Shown: positions 7,615 through 16,858, counted from the stretch's first letter. The stretch: DNA of 64,000 bases from Luteolibacter yonseiensis (GCF_016595465.1 NZ_JAENIK010000012.1:124001-188000), one strand, 5' to 3'. Numbers and translations are program-made. The notes: generated from the sequence alone by a model not told the origin.

Positions 7615-10180
7615 AATCCGCCCGAATCCCACGATCCCCGATCACGAGGTTCTGCGCAAGATCGGTGGCGGAGCTTATGGCGAGGTATGGCTGGCGCGCG
7701 GCGTGACCGGGGCCTTGCGCGCCGTGAAAGTCGTGTGGCGCGAGGATTTCGAGGATTCGCGCGGTTTCGAACGCGAGTTTGAGGGGATTTTGAAGTTCGA
7801 ACCCATGTCGCGGGACCACCCGGCATTGGTGAACATCCTGCACGTCGGCAGGAGCACGGACGGCGTTTCGTTCTATTACTATGTGATGGAACTCGGCGAC
7901 GACATGACGACGGGCCAGGAGATCAATCCCATCGAATACGAACCCCGCACGCTCCGGGCGGACACGCATCAGGCTTCGGGGGTGCAGTGGGATACGAACG
8001 TCTGCATCGATGTGGGCCTGCGCCTCGCGGAAGCGCTCGACCACTTGCACGAGCGGGGGCTGGCCCACCGCGACGTGAAACCATCGAACGTCATCTTCGT
8101 CAACGGCCGTGCCAAGCTTGCTGACATCGGGTTGGTGGCGACACGGGGGCAGCGCACCTTCGTCGGCACGGAAGGATTCGTTCCGCCCGAGGGGCCTGGT
8201 TCCGCGCAGGCGGATGTCTACAGTCTCGGCAAGGTCTTGTATGAAATCGCCACCGGAAAGGATCGGCTGGCATTTCCGGAACTGCCGGATGAGATGCCGA
8301 CCGGCGCCGATCGCAAGCGGTGGCTGGAGCTGAACAAGATCATTTGTGATATCTGCGAGCCCCGCATTTCCAAGCGGAAGATCTCCAGCGCCGCCGACCT
8401 GGCCGAGGCGCTCCGCCGGCTCCAGCGTGGCAAGCGCCGCCGCCAGAGCGGACTCGCCGTGTGGATGACCACGCTCGTGCTCGCCGGGTTCGTCGGCTGG
8501 GCGAGCTGGGAAATGCTGAAGGACGGCGAGTGGGTGAGATCCCTGATGGCTCCTCCCGCGGTGGTCGCCGAGGAAATGGGCAAGCTCCGTGTCGGGAGTT
8601 CGCCGGAGGGTGCGGAGGTGCTTGATGTCAACAATGTCTCTCTGGGCACCACTCCAACCAGCTTCATCGACGTCCACGTGGGCGACGACTATTTTTTCAC
8701 ACTCAAGAAAAGCGGGTTCCGCCACGTGACGCTGCAGGGCAAGGTGCCGAAGACGGTTCTCACCGAGCCATTCCCGCTCAATGTCACCTTGGAAAATTTC
8801 TCACCGCCGCTGGTGGGCGGGAAATGGACGGACCACCTTGGCAATCTCTATATCCCCGTGGGCGACACCCATGAGAGTTCCGGCTTTCTGACCCGGGATG
8901 TCTGGAACCAGTTCGCCGAGGCGACCAAACTCCCCGCGGATACGGCCGAGTTTTTGAAGCTTTCCCAGAACGGCCTCCCGACGGAAGTCGCACTCGTGAC
9001 CGGGAAGATGGCGAACGAGTTCTGCCTGTGGTTCCGCGACGGCGGCTACAGGGCCGGCTTTCTCACCGACGATCACGAGGTCAGGCCGATCGTGGAGACA
9101 TCGTTCGCGAACGCCGATCTCAGCGAACGCGCCCGGCGTGACGGCCTCAAGCCATTCCGCATCCAGGTCCGTCCCATCAACTACGGAGAAATCACCATCT
9201 CCACGGAGCCCATGGGCGTCGAGGTTTACATGAACCCTGTGTCGGCTCCTGCGGACCGGGTGTCCATGGGGTATGTCAGCAACACCCCCTTGCCCATCCC
9301 CAAGGTTAAGCCAGGTGATTGGCAGCTCTTCCTCGTGCGCGAAGGATACAAGCCGCTCGTGCTCGACCTCAAGGTCGGCGAGGGTGAGAAAATCACCAAA
9401 AGCGTCACCCTGGAGAAAAGCCGTGGTGTCGTCTTCGGCAAACCTTGGGAAAATGGCATCGGCATGCGTTTCGTTCCCGTCGGACTCGATCTGATGGTTT
9501 CGATCTGGGAAACCCGGGTGCGTGACTATGATCTGTTCGTCAAGGAAACCAATCGCGAGGCGGCCCGTCCCGCCGGTTTCGTCCAGACGCCGGACCACCC
9601 GGTGGTGAACATTTCCCGCAAGGATGCCGAGGAATTCTGCGTGTGGCTGACCAACCGGGAACGCAATGACGAACGCATCGAGCAGACACGCCTTTACCGC
9701 CTGCCGACCGACCTGGAGTGGAGCCTGATGGCGGGCTTGCAGGAAGAGGAAGGCATCAGTCCCGGTTGGCGGGATGCGCGGAAACAACGTGTCTATCCAT
9801 GGGGCGTCTCTGATCCGAGCAGCGGCGAGGTGGTTGGGAATTTCGCGGACGTCACCACCGCCTCCACACCGGGCGTCTCGATCGACCGCACCATCCAGGG
9901 ATACAACGACGGCTTCGCCTACACGGCGCCCGTCGGTTCTTTTCCCGCGAACATTTACGGCATCCACGACCTCGGCGGCAATGTCCAGGAATGGGTCGAG
10001 GATGAATATTCGAAGCTCGGCAAAGATCTCCTCGGAGTCCTGCGGGGCGGGGGGTGGAACACCTATCAACAGGAGAATCTCTTCACCGGCTCGAGGAATG
10101 CCGTGCCACCCATCTTCCAGGACGTCATCTATGGCTTCCGTGTCGTGCTTGCCAAGGTGCCGCCACCGAAGGTTGAGTGA
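7604..10180 (+). CDS. Membrane Ser/Thr protein kinase with PEGA and FGE-sulfatase-like domains
   Basis: 858 residues. Kinase domain about 15-275: glycine loop IGGGAYGEV (20-28), AVKVV lysine near 45, catalytic HRDVKPSN (155-162), and DIG in place of DFG at 174. One membrane helix lies near 285-303, which should place the rest outside the cytoplasm. Beyond it are a PEGA-type repeat (about 325-395), a partial formylglycine-enzyme-like stretch, a second PEGA repeat (about 530-605), and a C-terminal FGE/SUMF1-like domain (about 610-855) with RLPTDLEWSLMA, GGNVQEWVED and LRGGGWN. Such domains usually serve as ligand-binding modules when fused to kinases. The ATG at 7604 fits best: it begins just before the kinase fold and overlaps the sigma gene by 11 nt. 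Confidence 0.9.
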   Translation: MPIKIRPNPTIPDHEVLRKIGGGAYGEVWLARGVTGALRAVKVVWREDFEDSRGFEREFEGILKFEPMSRDHPALVNILHVGRSTDGVSFYYYVMELGDDMTTGQEINPIEYEPRTLRADTHQASGVQWDTNVCIDVGLRLAEALDHLHERGLAHRDVKPSNVIFVNGRAKLADIGLVATRGQRTFVGTEGFVPPEGPGSAQADVYSLGKVLYEIATGKDRLAFPELPDEMPTGADRKRWLELNKIICDICEPRISKRKISSAADLAEALRRLQRGKRRRQSGLAVWMTTLVLAGFVGWASWEMLKDGEWVRSLMAPPAVVAEEMGKLRVGSSPEGAEVLDVNNVSLGTTPTSFIDVHVGDDYFFTLKKSGFRHVTLQGKVPKTVLTEPFPLNVTLENFSPPLVGGKWTDHLGNLYIPVGDTHESSGFLTRDVWNQFAEATKLPADTAEFLKLSQNGLPTEVALVTGKMANEFCLWFRDGGYRAGFLTDDHEVRPIVETSFANADLSERARRDGLKPFRIQVRPINYGEITISTEPMGVEVYMNPVSAPADRVSMGYVSNTPLPIPKVKPGDWQLFLVREGYKPLVLDLKVGEGEKITKSVTLEKSRGVVFGKPWENGIGMRFVPVGLDLMVSIWETRVRDYDLFVKETNREAARPAGFVQTPDHPVVNISRKDAEEFCVWLTNRERNDERIEQTRLYRLPTDLEWSLMAGLQEEEGISPGWRDARKQRVYPWGVSDPSSGEVVGNFADVTTASTPGVSIDRTIQGYNDGFAYTAPVGSFPANIYGIHDLGGNVQEWVEDEYSKLGKDLLGVLRGGGWNTYQQENLFTGSRNAVPPIFQDVIYGFRVVLAKVPPPKVE

Positions 10181-10223
10181 CGCCTCTTTCCTTTCCGTCT
10201 AAAATTCCCACCACTTCAGAATC

Positions 10224-10637
10224 ATGGTTGAAATCAAACTCGTTTACGAAGGCTCGCTCCACAGCAGCGCCACCCACGTTCCTTCCGGCAACACCCTGGT
10301 CACCGACGCCCCGCTCGACAACAACGGACTCGGCCAGGCTTTTTCCCCGACCGATCTCCTCGCCACGGCCCTCGGCTCCTGCATGGCCACCGTCATCGGC
10401 ATCGTTGCCAAACGCAAGGAGATCGCCGTGGAAGGCATGACGGTGGACGTGAGGAAATTCATGTCCGACGACCTGCCGCGTCGTGTGAAGCGTCTGGAAC
10501 TCGATTTGAGGATTCCGCTTCCGGAATCGCACCCGGAGAGGAAGATCCTGGAAAGCGCCGCCAAGGGATGCCCCGTGCATCATAGCATCCACCCGGACAT
10601 CGAGGTGGTGATGAACTGGTTCTGGCTGGCGGACTGA
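10224..10637 (+). CDS. OsmC family peroxiredoxin-like protein
   Basis: 137 residues with the two redox cysteines of the OsmC/Ohr fold: C53 in ALGSCMATV and C116 in KGCPVHHS. The family reduces organic hydroperoxides in the cytoplasm. Length and spacing match the short OsmC (YhfA-like) class. It lies 43 bp after the kinase gene on the same strand and ends at a strong bidirectional terminator. Which hydroperoxide it acts on, and the reducing partner, cannot be read from the sequence. Confidence 0.9.
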   Translation: MVEIKLVYEGSLHSSATHVPSGNTLVTDAPLDNNGLGQAFSPTDLLATALGSCMATVIGIVAKRKEIAVEGMTVDVRKFMSDDLPRRVKRLELDLRIPLPESHPERKILESAAKGCPVHHSIHPDIEVVMNWFWLAD

Positions 10638-10662
10638 GGTAATTCGGACCGTATCTGTCGGC

Positions 10663-10702
10663 GAAAAAAGACGGGCTGCCCGCTATCGGGCAGCCCATTT
10701 TT
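10663..10702. terminator. Bidirectional Rho-independent terminator
   Basis: A perfect 10-bp stem (GGGCTGCCCG / CGGGCAGCCC, 10673-10696) with a 4-nt loop is flanked by an A run on the left (10664-10669) and a T run on the right (10698-10702). It can end transcription from both strands and lies between the convergent osmC-like and aminotransferase genes. Confidence 0.93.
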
Positions 10703-10715
10703 CAGATAAGTGGAT

Positions 10716-11786
10716 TCAGCCCAGCACGTCGTCCATCGCATCGATGAGCTCCTGCATGGTCGCTTCGGTTTCGTTGCCCATGTTGGAGATGCGGAAGGTG
10801 GTGCCCTTGATTTTTCCGTAACCGCCGTTGATGAGGAAGTTGTGCCTCGTCTTGAGATTCTTGATGAAGCCGGAGAGGTCGAAGCTTTCGGGAGTCTTGA
10901 AGCAGGTCAGCGCGGTGGAGCGGCGGCCTTCCGGAGCGAAGTGTTCGAATCCGTGTCTCGCGCCCCACGCGTGGATCATCGCGTTGGTCTTCGCATGGCG
11001 CTCCTGACGGGCGGCGAATCCTTCCTTGGCGATTTCGCCGAGGATGTATTGCAATCCGAAAATGATGGAGATCGAGGGTGTGGAAGGTGTGTTGTTGACC
11101 GCCGCGTTCTTGGCAAATTCGACGAAATCGAAATAGTAGCCGCGGTTCGGGTTTCCTTTGGCGCGCTCCATGCCCGCTTCGGAAACGGCGAAGACGGCGA
11201 GGCCGGGTGGCAGTGCGAGCGCCTTCTGGACACCCGCGAGCATGACGTCGATCTGGTTGGCGTCCATGTCGACCGGCACGGTGGAAAGCGAGGAAACCGT
11301 GTCCACGATGAGCATCGTGTCGGGGAACGATTTCACCACTTTGGAAATGCCCGCGAGATCGTTGAGGACTCCGGTGGAGGTTTCCGAATGGATCAGGGTG
11401 ACGGTGTCGAATCCGCCTTCCGCAAGCTTGGCGCGTACGGCCTCGGGATCGATCTCCTGACCCCATTCCACTTGCACCGAGTCCGCCTCGAAGCCGCATT
11501 TTTTCGCGACGTCGAGCCATTTGTCGGAGAACGCGCCGCAGCAGAGGCTGAGGACCTTCTTCTTCGCAAGGTTGCGCAAGGCTCCTTCCATCACGCCCCA
11601 GGCCGACGAGGTGGAGAGGAAGACGGGACGGGCGGTGCCGAAGATTTCCTGCAGACCGGGCTGGGTGGAGGCGTAGAGTTCCTCGAAATCCTTGCCGCGG
11701 TGACCGATCATGGTCTGCGACATGGCGGCGAAAGTTTCCTTTGAAACGTCGATGGGGCCGGGTGCGAACAGTTTGGGCGAAGGCAT
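10716..11786 (-). CDS. Class V PLP-dependent aminotransferase (alanine-glyoxylate/serine-pyruvate type)
   Basis: 356 residues, fold-type I PLP enzyme. The start MPSPKLFAPGP has the typical PGP motif of the alanine-glyoxylate/SerC branch. Residues GHRGKDFEEL (28-37) are substrate-site residues, D162 in LIVDTVSS pairs with the PLP nitrogen, and K188 in GVQKALALPPG should form the Schiff base. It starts 20 bp after the end of dapA on the same strand, so the two are probably cotranscribed. The neighbour hints at a role in amino-acid or DAP metabolism, but the canonical DAP aminotransferases are class I, so the substrate is uncertain. Confidence 0.85.
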   Translation of the reverse strand: MPSPKLFAPGPIDVSKETFAAMSQTMIGHRGKDFEELYASTQPGLQEIFGTARPVFLSTSSAWGVMEGALRNLAKKKVLSLCCGAFSDKWLDVAKKCGFEADSVQVEWGQEIDPEAVRAKLAEGGFDTVTLIHSETSTGVLNDLAGISKVVKSFPDTMLIVDTVSSLSTVPVDMDANQIDVMLAGVQKALALPPGLAVFAVSEAGMERAKGNPNRGYYFDFVEFAKNAAVNNTPSTPSISIIFGLQYILGEIAKEGFAARQERHAKTNAMIHAWGARHGFEHFAPEGRRSTALTCFKTPESFDLSGFIKNLKTRHNFLINGGYGKIKGTTFRISNMGNETEATMQELIDAMDDVLG

Positions 11787-11806
11787 GGTTGTTTTGGTGA
11801 AAAATT

Positions 11807-12688
11807 TCAGATCAGGTTGTAGGACTTGAGCAGGGCGACGAGCTGGTCGTGCGCGCCGGCTGACAGTGGTGCGAGCGGCAGCCGCAGATCCGGCAGGCAG
11901 TGGCCTTGGAGCGCGACGGCGGACTTGATCGGCACCGGATTCACATCGAGCGACATCAGACCGCGCATGAGCGGGTAGTATTGCTTCTGCAGCGCGAGCG
12001 CTTCGGTGAAGTTCCCGGCGAGGCAGGCGTTCACCAGGCTGACGATGACCTCGGGAATGAGGTTCGAGGCGACGGAGACGAGGCCGGTGGCACCGCAGGA
12101 AACGAAGGGCAGGGTGAGGGGATCGTCACCGCTGAGGATGCCGAAGCCGGCCGGCACCGCCTGCACGAGCTGGTTCACGCGATCCACCGATCCACCGGCT
12201 TCCTTGATGGCGACGATGGTCGGGCAATCCGCCGCAAGACGCGCGGCGGTTTCCGGAGCAATCTCGATGCCGGAGCGTCCCGGCACGCTGTAGAGCATGA
12301 TGGGAAGATTCGTGGACTCGGCGATGGCCTTGAAATGGAGATACAGGCCTTCCTGCGAGGGCTTGTTGTAATAAGGGCAGACCTGGAGCGATCCGGTGGC
12401 GCCCAGCGATTCGGCGGCCTCGGTGAGTTCGATGGCTTCGGAAGTGGAGTTGGCACCCGTGCCGGCGAGAACCTCGCAGCGGCCGTCGGCGAATTCCACG
12501 GCAAGGCGGATGACCTCGATGTGTTCGTCCGTGTCCAGGGTGGGGGACTCACCGGTGGTTCCAACCGGAACGATGCCGGTGATTCCAGCGGCTACCTGCC
12601 TGTCGATCAGGGATTTGAAAGCCGGAACGTCGATTTCTCCGTTGCGAAATGGGGTGATAAGAGCGGTGTAGGTTCCGGAAAAGCTCAT
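11807..12688 (-). CDS. dapA: 4-hydroxy-tetrahydrodipicolinate synthase
   Basis: 293 residues. Condenses pyruvate with aspartate semialdehyde, the first committed step to meso-DAP and lysine. Visible active-site residues are T44/T45 (VGTTGES), Y133 (LYSVPGRSG) and the Schiff-base K162 (VAIKEAGG); CPYYNKP at 104-110 is also conserved. The ATG at 12688 gives the standard N terminus MSFSGTYTALITPF; a start 15 nt upstream adds nothing conserved. dapF lies 2.3 kb away on the same strand, but the GSCFA gene intervenes. Confidence 0.95.
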   Translation of the reverse strand: MSFSGTYTALITPFRNGEIDVPAFKSLIDRQVAAGITGIVPVGTTGESPTLDTDEHIEVIRLAVEFADGRCEVLAGTGANSTSEAIELTEAAESLGATGSLQVCPYYNKPSQEGLYLHFKAIAESTNLPIMLYSVPGRSGIEIAPETAARLAADCPTIVAIKEAGGSVDRVNQLVQAVPAGFGILSGDDPLTLPFVSCGATGLVSVASNLIPEVIVSLVNACLAGNFTEALALQKQYYPLMRGLMSLDVNPVPIKSAVALQGHCLPDLRLPLAPLSAGAHDQLVALLKSYNLI

Positions 12689-12866
12689 GGCGGGGCGGAG
12701 CATGGAGCATCCTCGCGAGAGGTCAAAGCCGGATGCTGAAGAATGGCGAAAATTTCACAAAATTTCCCCGGATCCCGGTACCGGACGCGGAGAATGTGCG
12801 CTGACCGGCGTTCCACTACTTCGGAAATCGCCGCCAAGCCTTGTTCGCAGGTCGGGAATTTCCTTC

Positions 12867-14828
12867 TCAGTTTTTTTTCTTCCTGACGGTCGCCATTTCA
12901 AGGACCCGTCTGAACAAACCCGGAGCTTTAAGCGGAGTGTTGTCTCCGGCATCGAGCATTTCCTCCGCACAAAAGATGTCGTAATCCTCACGGATCCGGC
13001 GCATTTGCTCGTCTTCGGAGTCATGGACCGAGGTTCCGTGCTTCAGGAATAGTTTCATCACATGATTGACGCCCTCCTGTGTCACGGTCCTGTAGTCCTT
13101 CTTGTAGTAGGCTCCACGGTTGTAGCTGCCCGTGATGATCTCATAAGAAGGGAAGTAATGCACATCCGGGAAATTCATGCGGATTTCCTCGGCGGCCACT
13201 CTCAGAACGGATTTGCTGTAGGTGGTGGAAAGCAGCACATGTCTTGGAACATAGGTTGCCATGAGCGGAACCGGAGAAACTGTTAAGATGATTTTCACGC
13301 CGGGATTGACTTCGCGGATTTTCCGAATCGCCGCAGACAGATCTGCGGTCGTCTCCGTGACGCCGAAGTTTACAAACTCGTATTTATCGGGATCCATGGC
13401 TCCCGCGGCGACTCCCGGAGCCAGCGGGAAAACCGCTCCGTCGATTCGTGATCTCCAGGCTTCCGTAAGCCCCAGAGTGAAGACGAAATAGTCCATCTTT
13501 TCAAAAACCTCGCGCACATAACCAAAGTGCGCGGCCCTGTCCTCCGCGACGTCGGCCATCGTGGCGGCGGTTACTTGGGGAATTTCGGGACGGAATGGAT
13601 CGACGAATGTCCCGTCCCCTTTATGCCACGCGGTATCGACGGGTTCGAATCTTCCATAAGCCCTGTCGAGCAGTTGGTTCAATTGGGCGGGCGTGTAGAT
13701 GTTCCCGTATCTGGCGGAATACAGTCCGTAGCCAAGTTCGCGGTCGCCGGCCTCCGGCGCGTAATAGCAGAGTCCGCTGCGCTCAAGTGCCTTCGCAAGA
13801 TGTTGGGCAAAGCAGGACCCCGCGGTGGCGACCTTGTCGGTTGCCTGGATCTTGAATCCGCAATCCACCACCGGATCCACATCGGAGATTTCAAAATCCG
13901 TGAATGACTTGCGCCACTTTTGATGGCTTGGCAGATTCCGGTAGGGGTGTCTGTTGTATCCGGTGCCAACGGCGGCCGCGTTTTTCGGGATCTTGCTGAA
14001 GAATTCGTTATAGATGCCCTGTGTCACCTTCTCCGCGGAAAATTTCTCCCTCGCCTTTTTCCCGTAGAGGTCGAAGCATTTGGCAATGAAAGTCTGAATG
14101 TCGTAAGATTGCCGGACTCCTTCCACCTTGTTCGAGATGAAATGGATACTTCCTGTTTGCCCATATCGCGAGGCGATGTCCGGATAAACAGGCATGGTTG
14201 CGAAATCGAGCAAGTGATGATAGGGAGGGGAGAAATTTTCCGCGATTTTGAAACCATTGTGAAGGAGAGTCGCCTTCGCCGCATCGATCATCACCTCCAA
14301 AGTGGGGTGATTCATCGTGAGCATGAACGGTTCCGGCAAGCCCATCCAACGTTCAAATTCTTTTTCTCCATTGAGTCCGCACAGCGCCCATTCATCAAGC
14401 AACCCTTTTTTGGATGCTTCGAAATGCCGGGGGAATCTCAGACGTTCGAAGGTTTCTCCATTGAAAAGACCGGCGGTCTGTTCCTGATCGAGTCCATGCC
14501 ACCATGCTCCGAAAATGAGAGCACTATGGTGGCTTGCGTGAGATATGCATCTCCTGCCGTCATAATGCAGATACATGATATCCGGATGAAAGCCGGAAAA
14601 GCTACAACGCGGGAAGCGGATGATCCGGGTTTTTCCGAACGCATTCGCGGGCAGGCGATCGTAAATGTTCGGTTGAACAAATGCCACATCCGCCTTGGCC
14701 AGGATTTTTCCGAAATCCTCATTGAGCGAACTGGTCTCATGGTGACGGAACGTGGCACCAGGCACCATCCGTCCGGCGGTATTGGCGAACGTGACAGATT
14801 GGCAGTTTCCGATGACAATACAGTTCAT
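12867..14828 (-). CDS. WcbI-like / GSCFA two-domain protein
   Basis: 653 residues. The N-terminal half (about 1-300) resembles the WcbI domain found in capsule/polysaccharide loci: IGNCQ at 6-10 and MNHPTLEVM in the middle. The C-terminal half (about 320-620) is a GSCFA domain, named for the GSCFA motif near residue 335 (TAGSCFAQHL), with FTLGLTEAW, NPGVKIILTVSPVPLMAT and DVHYFPSYEI. GSCFA is an SGNH-hydrolase-like esterase fold. Together they suggest modification of a surface glycan, perhaps acylation or deacylation; this is inference. The ATG at 14828 is chosen because IGNCQ must sit at the first beta strand. No signal peptide. No glycosyltransferase genes adjoin it. Confidence 0.85.
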   Translation of the reverse strand: MNCIVIGNCQSVTFANTAGRMVPGATFRHHETSSLNEDFGKILAKADVAFVQPNIYDRLPANAFGKTRIIRFPRCSFSGFHPDIMYLHYDGRRCISHASHHSALIFGAWWHGLDQEQTAGLFNGETFERLRFPRHFEASKKGLLDEWALCGLNGEKEFERWMGLPEPFMLTMNHPTLEVMIDAAKATLLHNGFKIAENFSPPYHHLLDFATMPVYPDIASRYGQTGSIHFISNKVEGVRQSYDIQTFIAKCFDLYGKKAREKFSAEKVTQGIYNEFFSKIPKNAAAVGTGYNRHPYRNLPSHQKWRKSFTDFEISDVDPVVDCGFKIQATDKVATAGSCFAQHLAKALERSGLCYYAPEAGDRELGYGLYSARYGNIYTPAQLNQLLDRAYGRFEPVDTAWHKGDGTFVDPFRPEIPQVTAATMADVAEDRAAHFGYVREVFEKMDYFVFTLGLTEAWRSRIDGAVFPLAPGVAAGAMDPDKYEFVNFGVTETTADLSAAIRKIREVNPGVKIILTVSPVPLMATYVPRHVLLSTTYSKSVLRVAAEEIRMNFPDVHYFPSYEIITGSYNRGAYYKKDYRTVTQEGVNHVMKLFLKHGTSVHDSEDEQMRRIREDYDIFCAEEMLDAGDNTPLKAPGLFRRVLEMATVRKKKN

Positions 14829-14966
14829 TTGGTGGATTGTGAGGCTGACTGGCTGAGGCCGGGTGGGAGAAAGCAACCGCAGCCCCCGGATGATGTGGGA
14901 AGATCGCCGGTGGCGCAAGCCAAGCCGCATCTGCCCGGAAATGCCGGCATCTGGTAATAACATGAT

Positions 14967-14994
14967 CCCGACGAGCCCTTCGTCGGGATTTTTT
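14967..14994 (+). terminator. Hairpin with U tract on plus strand
   Basis: CCCGACGA-N5-TCGTCGGG (14967-14987) is a perfect 8-bp stem followed by a T run (14989-14994), a textbook terminator for plus-strand transcription. Both neighbouring genes are on the minus strand; the minus-strand side lacks a T run after the stem. It may end an unannotated plus-strand transcript. Confidence 0.6.
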
Positions 14995-15025
14995 GATCCG
15001 ATCCTACCGGGGGGACGGCCGGGTT

Positions 15026-15853
15026 TCAGATGTCGATTTCTCCCTCGTAAACAAAGTCCGCAGGGCCGGTGAGAGTGACGTTCTTGAAACTTTGCTCTCC
15101 GGTCTTCTCGAAACCGATTTCGAGGGTATCGCCGCCTTCCACATCCACTTTGATCGGGCTGGGGGCGCCGGTGAGGAGGTGATGGACAAGAGCCGAGGCA
15201 ACCATCCCGGTGCCGCAGGCGAGTGTTTCGTCTTCCACACCGCGTTCGTAGGTGCGGATGGAGATGTGGCCCGGCGAGAGGACGGCGGCGAAGTTCGCAT
15301 TCGTCCCGGCGGGAGCGAAGGCCGTGTGGTTGCGGATGGCGCTGCCGTTGTTGTAAACGTCGAACTCATCAAGCGCCTCGGGGCTTTCCAGGAAACTGAC
15401 GACGTGTGGCACGCCGGTGTTCACGAAGTGGAGAGCGGAATCAAGGCCGGGGATGGCGGCACCGGTATCGAGTTTCAGATCCTTCGGTTCGGACATCGCG
15501 ATGCGGACGTCTTCGCCCACCATCTCGGCGGCGAGGGTTCCCGCGATGGTCTCGAAGGTGACTTTCTTGAGAATGATTTCTCCGAGGTGGGCGGTGAAGC
15601 GGCCGAAGCAGCGCGCGCCGTTTCCACACATTTCGGCCTCGCCGCCATCCGCATTGTAATAGCGGAAACGGAAATCCGCACCCTTCTGGGCGGGCTCCAC
15701 GGCAAGCAGTCCGTCCGCACCGATGCCACGGTGGCGGTCGCAGAGCGCGGCGATGGTGTCGCCGTCGAGTTCCTTGGTGAGGGAGAGGTCGCGGTTGTCA
15801 ACGATGATGAAGTCGTTGCCGGCGCCGTTCATCTTGAAAAATCTGAGAAGCAT
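15026..15853 (-). CDS. dapF: Diaminopimelate epimerase
   Basis: 275 residues. Interconverts LL- and meso-DAP using two cysteines as acid/base. C76 is in EMCGNGARC and C213 in LACGTGMV; the N-terminal MNGAGNDFIIVDN and GIGADGLL are also conserved. Meso-DAP supplies peptidoglycan and lysine synthesis. ATG at 15853 gives the standard N terminus. About 175 bp separate it from trpA upstream on the same strand. Confidence 0.96.
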   Translation of the reverse strand: MLLRFFKMNGAGNDFIIVDNRDLSLTKELDGDTIAALCDRHRGIGADGLLAVEPAQKGADFRFRYYNADGGEAEMCGNGARCFGRFTAHLGEIILKKVTFETIAGTLAAEMVGEDVRIAMSEPKDLKLDTGAAIPGLDSALHFVNTGVPHVVSFLESPEALDEFDVYNNGSAIRNHTAFAPAGTNANFAAVLSPGHISIRTYERGVEDETLACGTGMVASALVHHLLTGAPSPIKVDVEGGDTLEIGFEKTGEQSFKNVTLTGPADFVYEGEIDI

Positions 15854-16029
15854 GGTGGGAAAGTAGTGAATCTGAAATTGGAAACGGAGAGCTTGCTGGG
15901 GCTCGGCGGGAAAAGGTGGGGGCAGTTTGCCGGATGCTCAACTTTAAATATTACAAACCACCCGCGGCAGCGAGGGGCCGGACTCAGTCTGTCCGGACAC
16001 CTCAAAGGGAGAACGTCGCGGCGGAAGGA

Positions 16030-16824
16030 TCACCCCTTCGTCGCGGCGATCAACGGCGCGGTGAACTCCCGCACCGCCTCGGCGGCCCGGGTGGGATGCA
16101 GCTCCACCTGTTTCACAATGGCCGAGCCGACGATGACGCCGTCCGCGGCTTGTGCCACCATGGCAGCCTGCTCCGGTGTGGTGATGCCGAAGCCGACGCA
16201 GACCGGGACATCGGTGTGGGCCTTGATGGAGGAAACGAGCGCGGCGATGTTTGCCGAAGGCGCGCCGTGGGAACCGGTGACCCCGGTACGGGAAAGGGCG
16301 TAGATGAAACCTTCCGCCGACTCCGCGAGGATCTTCACCCGATCCGCCGGGGTGGTCGGAGCGATGAGGCGGATGTGTTTCAGGCCGGCGCCGGAGGCGA
16401 GATCGGCATTGAGAGCCGCTTCATCGGGTGGCAGGTCCAGCAGGAGGATGCCATCGGCTCCGGCGGCGACGGCGTCCGTGTGGAACTTCTCGAAGCCATA
16501 GGTGAAAATGGGATTCAGATAGGTGAAGAGCACGATGGGCGTCTCATGGGTTTCACGGAACCTGCGGATCAGGTCTAGCGACCTCGCGGTGGTCATGCCG
16601 GACTTCAGCGCGCGGTCGGCGGCCATCTGGTTGACGATGCCGTCGGCGAGCGGATCGGAAAACGGCAGGCCGAGTTCGATGATGTCGGCACCGGCGTCCG
16701 CGAGGCTCTTGATGGTTTCCAGCGAGGCGTCGAAGTCCGGATCACCGGCCGCGACATAGGCGACGAAGGCGGTCTGGTTCGATTCACGAAGACGGGCGAA
16801 GGTGGTGTCGATGCGGTTGGACAT
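16030..16824 (-). CDS. trpA: Tryptophan synthase alpha chain
   Basis: 264 residues, TIM barrel. Cleaves indole-3-glycerol phosphate to indole, which passes to TrpB. Catalytic E50 (IIELGLPFSDP) and D61 (ADG) are present, as are GFGITTPEQ and DGVIVGSAIV in the phosphate-binding region. No other trp gene is within the window, so trpB and the rest must be elsewhere. A palindrome lies upstream (16859-16928). Confidence 0.96.
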   Translation of the reverse strand: MSNRIDTTFARLRESNQTAFVAYVAAGDPDFDASLETIKSLADAGADIIELGLPFSDPLADGIVNQMAADRALKSGMTTARSLDLIRRFRETHETPIVLFTYLNPIFTYGFEKFHTDAVAAGADGILLLDLPPDEAALNADLASGAGLKHIRLIAPTTPADRVKILAESAEGFIYALSRTGVTGSHGAPSANIAALVSSIKAHTDVPVCVGFGITTPEQAAMVAQAADGVIVGSAIVKQVELHPTRAAEAVREFTAPLIAATKG

Positions 16825-16858
16825 GGAAAAAGGATGATTGGAGACGGGTGCTTGGCGG

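Noticed and set aside
13635..13655. tRNA T-loop-like sequence (GGTTCGAATC)
   Set aside because: It lies inside the coding frame of the GSCFA gene and has no matching acceptor stem or anticodon arm.
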